The notes beneath the pieces were generated by a model that was given only the letters and a program-made list of their open reading frames with translations, made no database searches and had not been told where the DNA came from. A DNA stretch of 64,000 nt from Neurospora tetrasperma FGSC 2508. Lineage: Eukaryota > Ascomycota > Sordariomycetes > Sordariales > Sordariaceae. The position numbers and the translations under genes are program-made. Position 1 is the first letter of the stretch, and each line of letters begins with the position of its first letter. The stretch covers positions 2,446,033-2,510,032 of the forward strand of contig NW_009799103.1 in assembly GCF_000213175.1 (NCBI RefSeq), in the 5' to 3' direction. Of this stretch, positions 57,355-64,000 are shown in pieces.

Positions 57355-58501
57355 AAGCGGCTACTTCTTCCAACATTGCATGCAGGCCAGTCTCAACTCA
57401 TGGATGCTAAGGCGGTTTTCACATTGCGTTGCTATTTCTTACTTACTGCCCGATTTATTCCCCATGGTCGAAGAATGGGCAAAGGCGTTTGTTTGTTACC
57501 ACGAGGGCTATATGGGCGGCGTTTCATCAAGTAGGGCTTTATGGTTTAGATGATTTTATTCCCATTTCACAAGCAGGGCTGTTGTAGAATCTGGGTAGTG
57601 AAGACTTTTGTTGTTTGGAGGACGGTATAACTCGAGAACTGTTTTCAGAATCTTACGCCGTCCACCTAGCCTAGTTGGCAACTCAGGAGGCCAACGACGG
57701 TCTCCATTGCGCCAGTTCTCGGTCAGGCATCTGACATGAGGGAAACGTTTCAGTGATATTGCTCGTTGTGCCCATCACATTGCCGAGCCTAGAGGCATGC
57801 CTGCGAAGATTAAAGGCGATTTTTTTTTGTTATCTTCCGTCATCACATTCAAAACTACCTAAGACCGCTTTTCGTTTCATCTAACAAGCGACCATGCGCT
57901 TCAATTTATCCAGGCTGTGTGCTAGCTGGCCCATAGAATTTCCAGAATAGCTAAAAAGAACCAGTTGTCGAACGAACAGCGCATCCTCGCATTCAACCAC
58001 TAACCAATTGCTTACAACGTTAACCGGGATTAAACATACTACGAACAAAGATTGACGGGGTTCTGCGAACGAAAAAGGCGGAAAGGGCATGTAAGTAAGC
58101 ACGGAACCACTACACTAGTTATATTCAACTGCCTTGTACAGCCACAGTAATCCACAATCTGCGGAGGGAAATCTTACCCCTGGCTTGCAAGGTGATCACC
58201 TCATTCGTCCAACATGAAGAACCAATGCGATGTATGTGATGACTACGGTAAGGCTGTGCTGATGGCTGAATTTGGGCGCAAAGCGACGAAAGCGACGAAA
58301 GCGACTAAACCGACCAGGGGATTAGTTGACGATGAGGTCGAGATATGTGCAGTTTGAGATGCGAAACCCACGGCGAAAACCCATAAAAAGGCTGCAAAGT
58401 CTTCGCATTGCTCTTGATACGGATGTGTTTTTACAATAACCCCAGTGAACATTCGAAGAAATACTTGGACGTTCGGACTTTGCTTGGAAACTCTCCTCAC
58501 T
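57355..58501. other. Intergenic region BUD20 / RTA1-like
   Basis: 1.15 kb. 3' region of BUD20, then AT-rich sequence. A fourfold imperfect 9-mer repeat (AAGCGACGA-like) lies at 58281-58316. No coding feature was recognised. Confidence 0.45.
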
Positions 58502-59750
58502 ATGTCGGACGGAAGATACGGTTTGTTACCAAATGTTCCATGTACTATTGCTAAGAGCGCAGTTGACAGGATCTCTTTCAAGTTGACGGCAGTATCTATT
58601 TCTATGCCCCCAATAAGGGCGCTCCAGTATTCTTTGCCGTTGCCTTCGCGGCATCTGGCATCTGTCATATCTATCAGTGCTTGTAAGCCTTTATGTTCTG
58701 ATACCACACAGCTCGGGAGAAAAACAAGTTACTTACTTTGATCGCGCTAGTCACTACAAAAGCTGGAGACTAACCAGCTTCTACGTCACATGCGCTGTCC
58801 TCTTCACCGCCGGCTTCATTGTCAGAGAACTTGGTGCCTTTGATTATGGTGACCTGGTCAAGTTCATCGTCACCACCTGTCTGGTATACGCAGCGCCGTG
58901 AGTATCGACGATCAGCACGAAAGCTGCTGTCAAGACAAATCACTAACCTCTTATTAGACCCATCGCCGAATTGGCCAATTATAACATCCTCGGAAGGATT
59001 CTGTACTACGTCCCCTACCACTCACCGATCCATCCTGGCCGCGTTATCACTACCTTCGCCTTCATCTCCACCGTTGTCGAGGCACTCAACGGCAACGGTG
59101 CATCGCTAAGCGCCAACCAGTCTCTTCCGCGCTGGAAACAAGAACTTGGTCGGAACCTCCTCAAAGCCGCGCTCCTTATCCAGCTCGTTGTTATCGCTTT
59201 CTTCCTTCTCCTAGCCGGTACATTCCACAGGCGGTGCCGTCGAAGCGGCATTAGGAGCGCCAAGCTCGAGAATGTTCTTTACACGCTCTACGCATCAACA
59301 AGCCTCCTAACCATCCGGACCATCTACCGGGTGGTCGAGTACTGGAGCGTGGCGGACCTTCACTACGACGACAAATCTCTGGATCCGATGTCGCTCAGCC
59401 CCATCATCCGTTACGAGTGGTTCTTTTACGTGTTTGAGGCGAGTCTGATGCTTGTGAACCATGTGCTGATGAACGTCAGGCATCCGAGGAGGTACCTGCC
59501 GAAAAGCACAAAGACGTATTTGTCGGCAAGGGACGGCAAGACCGAAGTCACTGGGCCGGGATACAAGGACTCGAGACCGTTCTTGTTGACGCTAGTTGAT
59601 CCGTTCAATCTGGGAGGGCTGATCAGGGGAAAAAGGGATGGTAACGTAAAGTTTTGGGAGGAGGATGACGGGCACGAAGCTGACAAGCTGGAAAGCCAAA
59701 AGGTCAAGGCTAAGGATTATGTCAATGAGGATGTTGAAGCGGCGAGATGA
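58502..59750 (+). CDS. RTA1-like lipid-translocating/transport membrane protein
   Basis: Four exons: 58502-58520, 58583-58682, 58751-58897, 58958-59750; 352 aa. RTA1/RSB1 proteins are seven-transmembrane fungal proteins of the plasma membrane; members confer resistance to 7-aminocholesterol or export sphingoid bases. Signature blocks are present: 'IYFYAPNKGAPVFFAVAF', 'CHIYQC-FHYKSWRLTSFYV', 'NYNILGRILYYVPYHSPIHP', 'IRTIYRVVEYW' and 'FYVFEASLMLVNHVLMNVRH'. A charged cytosolic tail follows. The 19-nt first exon (MSDGRY) joins at 58583 to give 'GRY-VDGSIYFYAPN'. Exon 2 uses the acceptor AG at 58581-58582; a nearer AG at 58592-58593 breaks the frame. Substrate unknown. Confidence 0.9.
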
Positions 59751-59809
59751 GCATGTCAGTCGGTCGAGTCCGAGATTTCTGGGATGGAAGCTTTGTGAAA
59801 GCCATTGTC

Positions 59810-59849
<40 letters not shown>

Positions 59850-61804
59850 TCTCTAGATAGATTTCTCTACCCAATCCTAACACGAAATAATCAGCAACCG
59901 CACATAGCCATGCCGCGAACGCCACACCTCCGCCCAGCTCAACGGTGCCAATGTTTACTCATCATTCCTGGCGCTAAGCATTCACGTGGGATCTAAATGA
60001 ATAGTTTGCTTTCTCCGGCCGTTCGTCGCGACCAGTATGCCTTTATCGGGACATTTCGCATCGGCCTAGTGCTAAAAAAAACGGAGGAATACCTGAAGGC
60101 ATCGAGTGAATCACTTACAAGGCTCACGCGTTGCCGAGATGATCAACTGCATGTGATCATTGTTCGCCGAAGAGTAACCGAGTTACGAAACATTTCTCAG
60201 ACAGAGCTCAGATTCCCTTTCCAGTCTGGAGTGAAATGCGCAATGCCGACTGTGACGTGAAATCAAGAACCAACTGCATCATAGCATGGTGAGGAACATA
60301 TATGTAGGGGGTATACGAGTAGGTTATCAGGGACAATCCATACTAGCCGAACCCTCCATCTAAGGCATGAAATATAGGTACCTAGATGGAGGTAAGAAGA
60401 AGTGTCGATCCGGAGGGTTGCCGGCCATTCGAGACAAACTGTGGAGCAAAGCCGGAGAGAACGGGGGAGCGTCGGAGGTGTTGGGGGCCGGTCGTCCGGG
60501 ACGGGAAGCGATCCCCACCCCACAATTACAAGCTGAATGCGAGCATTGATTGGACATTCGGTGGTGGCCGATATGTACCACGTTCATCTCTCGACGACCA
60601 TGTTTTTGTGGCATTACAGATTCTAATGAAACCTGGCCACTTGGGTATGTATTGCAAACATCGGGTCGATGTCCATAACATGTCGGCTAGAGATGATCTT
60701 TCTGTTTTGATACGGTGGGGGGTCGATCAAGGATGGAAGAAACCGGGCAGGTAGCGAACCCGACACTATGGTACACCATACCTTTCTCGTGCCTCCCAAC
60801 TTAAATACAACAATTTGCCCCGCATTCAGTAATGAACCCCCTCCGAGACGCAGCCAAATCGTACTCGCAAATAGGAAGAAGTTTAGAGCTGAGTGGAAGA
60901 GGGCGGGGTCATCATTCCTTCCGCTATCTACACTAAAGCAAGCCACTATCTCGGACCAGCAAAAAGCAAACACAAAGCAAGAGCTGTGCTTGTCACGGGT
61001 GGCCATTTCGCAGTCGTCTTATAACTACGTACTAGTACTTACCTACTTAGGTTTCCTCATAGGTAGCCACAGTTCACCAGGCCGAGGAGCTTCAGTTGGC
61101 TGTCTCCCGCGAAACCAGGCAGCGCGTACTATCACCAGGACGGCACAGTTTCTCGGAGAGCACACGGCGACACCGCAACAAAGAAGCTTTCGACATCCAA
61201 GTCTTGATCCAGGAACAGCAAGAAAAGAAAGAAAAAAGTGCAATAATTGCCCGATATTGGACCCGTCCGCTCGGACGCGGCAACAAGCAGTGGTCGGTCA
61301 TCCGGGAATTGTCCGACATCCACATCACTAGTCTAGGCTGCCGCTTTTTCTAGCTCCGTTCCATCTTACGGGATCTGGGCGGTGCATGCAACTAGATCTG
61401 GATTGCACTACTCCCCACAGCCATACCTTGATGATACAGATGGATGGACTTTCGTCCCTGGCTCATTGACAAATCCTTGCCCTGACCGCCGCCTGCCCGT
61501 TATCCCCGGAGCACTTCTTGACCATCACAGGAGACTAAATCGGGTCCACGGCACCAACCCAACAGAAACCTTCTTTGTTGTATTTGTGAGTCGCGGGCGG
61601 CTTAGCTGACCTGCCGCTGGCTTTAGCTTTGCTCCTCCTCCCATTCTCTAAATTCACCCACCCCCTTACCCCCGCTTCAACGACGCTTGCTGAGGCTTTA
61701 ATCACTCCCTTACACATATTCTAATATCCTCCTCATATCTTGAATTCATCGTCAATCACACTGCTTCACCAGCTGGTACAGCTCGCCGAGGTCTGGACAA
61801 CATC
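59751..61804. other. Intergenic region RTA1-like / orphan gene
   Basis: 2.05 kb. A 36-base T run lies at 59813-59848, and a TAGGTACCTA palindrome at 60375-60384. An ATG-started open frame at 60768-61331 has no motif or codon evidence. The last ~200 bp is the pyrimidine-rich leader of the gene at 61805. Confidence 0.45.
59813..59848 (+). repeat. Homopolymer T run (36 bases)
   Basis: Uninterrupted T36, 62 bases after the RTA1-like stop codon. No flanking target-site duplication or element body was recognised. Length may be affected by sequencing or assembly. Confidence 0.9.
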
Positions 61805-63010
61805 ATGGATCGACCTTCATCACCATCATACCGCGAACGCCGAGGACCGCATATCTATGTTCACCTGGAGGTTGGCATCTCGTGGACTTCAAAGAAACAA
61901 CACAAGCACCATGAAGTGACATATGGATCAAGAGGATCAAAGGCGGTGCGCGAGAAAGAGCAATGTCCGGGTCCCAAGCTTCCCCGTCAAATGTCCGCCC
62001 CTGATCCCACCTACCTAGCCGCCGTCCATGATTTCGAGCAAAGGCAATCAAGGACCCGAGAAAGCCGGAAAGCTGCTCGCCCACTTTCACAGATCGACCC
62101 TATTGCTTCGATACCGGGCACTCGTCTTGGTCCCCATCACCAAATGCAGGAGTACTATCAAGTACCCGGATATTATGGTCCAGCTCAACCATCAACGCCA
62201 CCCCGGCAGCAGCAACGACGGTCCCGGTCCGGGTCGAGACCTGTTGGGGAGAGGGGTCAATCGGCACCACCACCTACCGGTGATAACCCCTGGGGTGTAG
62301 GATTGGCGGGGGAAGAGGCGGCGGGACCATCGAATTCAATAGCAGAGCTGTCCCCACGTCCTCCGTCGGATGTTTGGAAAGCCCTACCAGCGGCCCCAAA
62401 TCGGTTTCGTCTCGGAGAGGCCGGTATGCCATGGTCATCACCAACGGTTTTCGAAACAGGGGCGGGTTCACAGAATGATGATGTCTCCGACCACCCATCG
62501 GGCCATCACCGTCAGCACAGCATACCTAGTTTCCATCCGGATAATGAAGCATTCATCTACGAAGCTAGCCCTGTCACAGGCATCTCTGTTTTCTCGCCTG
62601 GACCAAGCAAATTACAAGATTGTGAAGATTCCGAGCCGGGCAGTGTACGAGATCTAGAGGAACTATCAGCAGCAATGGTGACGGTGGACAACGGCTTTGA
62701 GAACCAGTGGTGGAATCAAGGGCAACGTCGAAGCATGATCTTACCAGCTCCAAACGAAGAACCGCCATCCTTCGACAAAAGGATCTCCGCAAGATCACTC
62801 GGCTGGGCGGTAGCGAACAGCAACAATACGCCACCGCGGGAGGAGATACCCGGTACGATGCCCAGTATCGCTGCATGCGACATTGTTTCGCCTCTTTCCG
62901 AGTACTCGACACTAGCCTTCAATTCACCACAGTCTCACCATTCGCTTCACCGTTCGATGTCGACAAGGTCGGAGGAGTTGTGGTTGACTACCAGGGATTT
63001 GTGTGGATGA
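61805..63010 (+). CDS. Hypothetical disordered protein
   Basis: Single exon, 401 aa, ATG at 61805 preceded by a typical pyrimidine-rich leader. No known domain was recognised. The protein is rich in Pro, Ser, Gln and Arg, and mostly disordered in appearance: 'PPRQQQRRSRSGSRPVGERG' near residue 140, and Ser/Asp/Glu-rich stretches later. A few order-like islands occur ('GPHIYVHLEVGISWT' near the start, 'NPWGVGLAGEE', 'ALPAAPNRFRLGEAGMPW'). The N-terminal island with aromatic residues and the Ser-rich C-terminus suggest a real but lineage-restricted protein. No function can be given. An intron that changes the 3' end cannot be excluded. Confidence 0.6.
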   Translation: MDRPSSPSYRERRGPHIYVHLEVGISWTSKKQHKHHEVTYGSRGSKAVREKEQCPGPKLPRQMSAPDPTYLAAVHDFEQRQSRTRESRKAARPLSQIDPIASIPGTRLGPHHQMQEYYQVPGYYGPAQPSTPPRQQQRRSRSGSRPVGERGQSAPPPTGDNPWGVGLAGEEAAGPSNSIAELSPRPPSDVWKALPAAPNRFRLGEAGMPWSSPTVFETGAGSQNDDVSDHPSGHHRQHSIPSFHPDNEAFIYEASPVTGISVFSPGPSKLQDCEDSEPGSVRDLEELSAAMVTVDNGFENQWWNQGQRRSMILPAPNEEPPSFDKRISARSLGWAVANSNNTPPREEIPGTMPSIAACDIVSPLSEYSTLAFNSPQSHHSLHRSMSTRSEELWLTTRDLCG

Positions 63011-64000
63011 TATTTTGTGTTCCTACGTGTCTTTGCTGAGGGGTCCGTTGATGGCCAGCGCAATGCAGGAACATAGCCTTTTTACGGAGTAAATGCTTAG
63101 GGCACACTCAAGTATTACAGATGGTGATATACTTGAGCCTTGGAGCATGTGTAGTGACGGAAAAAATCTAGCTGTAATCACAGATGGTTATTCATGGTTA
63201 GGCGTTTTGGCATACTTTTTTTTTTTTTTCCTGCTGTCCTTTACATCTTTATTTGTATTTTTTTCCGGACACTTTTCCACACGGTCGTCAACGCAAGGGA
63301 CCGTGTAAATCCGAAGCTGTACTGGGAAATAGGAGCTAGATCCGGAAGAGTGCAATATGTTCTTTTCTGCGCTTAACCAAGGAAAGATGATGCGTTCTCC
63401 TTCTTCTTCTTCTTCCCTCCCTTTCTTTCTTTTCCTTTTCTTCAAGTTTTTTCCTGAATTTCTTTTATCATCATCTCTATTCTTACCCATCACATCTCAT
63501 ACTCGCAAGAGGGAGGGGAGAAGGCCCCGGGTTTGTCCGTTGTTACCATGTCATTTCACTGCCACCCCCCTCTCCCGATCCACATTTTAGTCTGCATGAA
63601 GCCTAAATATCGACGCCCAACACAGAAAGAAAATCAAGGAAAGAAAGAAGGGGATGGCAGCACATCTTAGGAAACATAACAACCGTCATGTCATCCTGAG
63701 CCTATCATTGACTGTTTTTCTCCGAGGGCAGTTTGACTGTCATGAATTGAGGTAGTCGACCGAGATTAAATCACCACGTTTCTTCGGGAGGAAGCCGAGC
63801 CAAGCTGCGGCGCACACGGCCTTCCTTGGTGGGCCATCGGGCGTTTGGTAGACAGCATCATGTTCATTGTTTCATAACCTGTACTACGCAACAATGGGTG
63901 AAAGGGACCGGACCTGGGCCGAATGGCGTATCAAAGGGTAGAGAATTGTGTTGCCTAGCCCCATTCGCCTCCACCAGTCCAGTCAAGTGTCCATTGGTGT
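63011..64000. other. Terminal intergenic region
   Basis: About 1 kb after the orphan gene to the window end. T/C-rich tracts at 63216-63232 and 63395-63480. No gene was recognised; a gene beyond the window may have its flank here. Confidence 0.45.

Noticed and set aside
60768-61331. 187-codon ATG-started frame (+)
   Set aside because: No domain, no leader-like upstream sequence and unstructured amino acid usage; opposite-strand frames of similar quality exist in the same place.

Overview
The window is chromosomal DNA from a filamentous ascomycete. Evidence: most genes carry several short introns (about 50-260 nt) with GTRNGT donors, CTRAC-type branch sites and YAG acceptors; intergenic DNA is pyrimidine-rich and compact; and the gene set is typically fungal (POM152, YTP1-like, RTA1-like, GAA1, Swiss-Army-Knife HAD, Bud20). 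Protein sequences, especially the complex I 40 kDa subunit, look like Sordariomycetes, probably Sordariales close to Neurospora/Sordaria. The genus is an inference, not shown directly. I rebuilt 21 protein-coding genes by joining exons at splice sites; every spliced frame sums to a multiple of three and ends at one stop. There is also one intron-containing tRNA-Ser(UGA). No transposon, virus-like element, CRISPR array or secondary-metabolite cluster was recognised.

Layout. 2.3-4.0 kb: degenerate APH-fold kinase-like protein (+). 4.9-8.8 kb: nuclear pore membrane protein POM152 (-), divergent from 10.3-12.1 kb: UCH37-type deubiquitinase (+). 13.2-14.4 kb: phosphatidylserine synthase (+). 15.1-17.6 kb: threonyl-tRNA synthetase (-), divergent from 18.9-21.1 kb: FBXO21-type F-box protein (+). 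22.5-24.6 kb: YTP1-like membrane protein (-). 24.6-28.8 kb: a 4.2-kb stretch with no gene I can support. 28.8-29.8 kb: LACTB2-type metallo-beta-lactamase (-). 31.5-33.4 kb: SAGA deubiquitinase Ubp8 (+), convergent with 33.9-35.1 kb: proteasome lid subunit Rpn9 (-), which is divergent from 35.8-37.4 kb: complex I 40 kDa/NDUFA9 subunit (+). 37.8-38.9 kb: EFM5-type eEF1A methyltransferase (+), convergent with 39.4-40.7 kb: Rbd2-type rhomboid protease (-). 41.9-42.0 kb: tRNA-Ser. 42.5-42.8 kb: Rsa3-like small protein (-). 43.6-44.9 kb: secreted polygalacturonase (+). 45.1-47.2 kb: GPI transamidase subunit GAA1 (-). 47.8-50.0 kb: HAD/Swiss-Army-Knife protein with an RGG and glutamine-rich tail (-). 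51.0-54.0 kb: mitochondrial aconitase (-). 56.9-57.4 kb: Bud20 (+). 58.5-59.8 kb: RTA1-like transporter (+). 61.8-63.0 kb: orphan protein (+).

Most genes are housekeeping: translation and ribosome assembly (ThrRS, EFM5, Bud20, Rsa3-like, tRNA), mitochondrial energy metabolism (aconitase, NDUFA9), membrane and GPI biology (PSS, GAA1, YTP1-like, Rbd2, RTA1-like). Four ubiquitin-proteasome genes (UCH37-type, FBXO21-type, Ubp8, Rpn9) lie within about 25 kb. The most interesting details are two GC-AG introns in the UCH gene, tandem in-frame starts in the LACTB2 gene that could give mitochondrial and cytosolic forms, a perfect bZIP cross-pathway-control site before ThrRS, a CCAAT-N12-RWT element before aconitase, a Lys/Glu-rich insert in the ThrRS catalytic core, and a 17-nt microexon in aconitase. 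I did not find convincing evidence for a wholly new multi-gene system.
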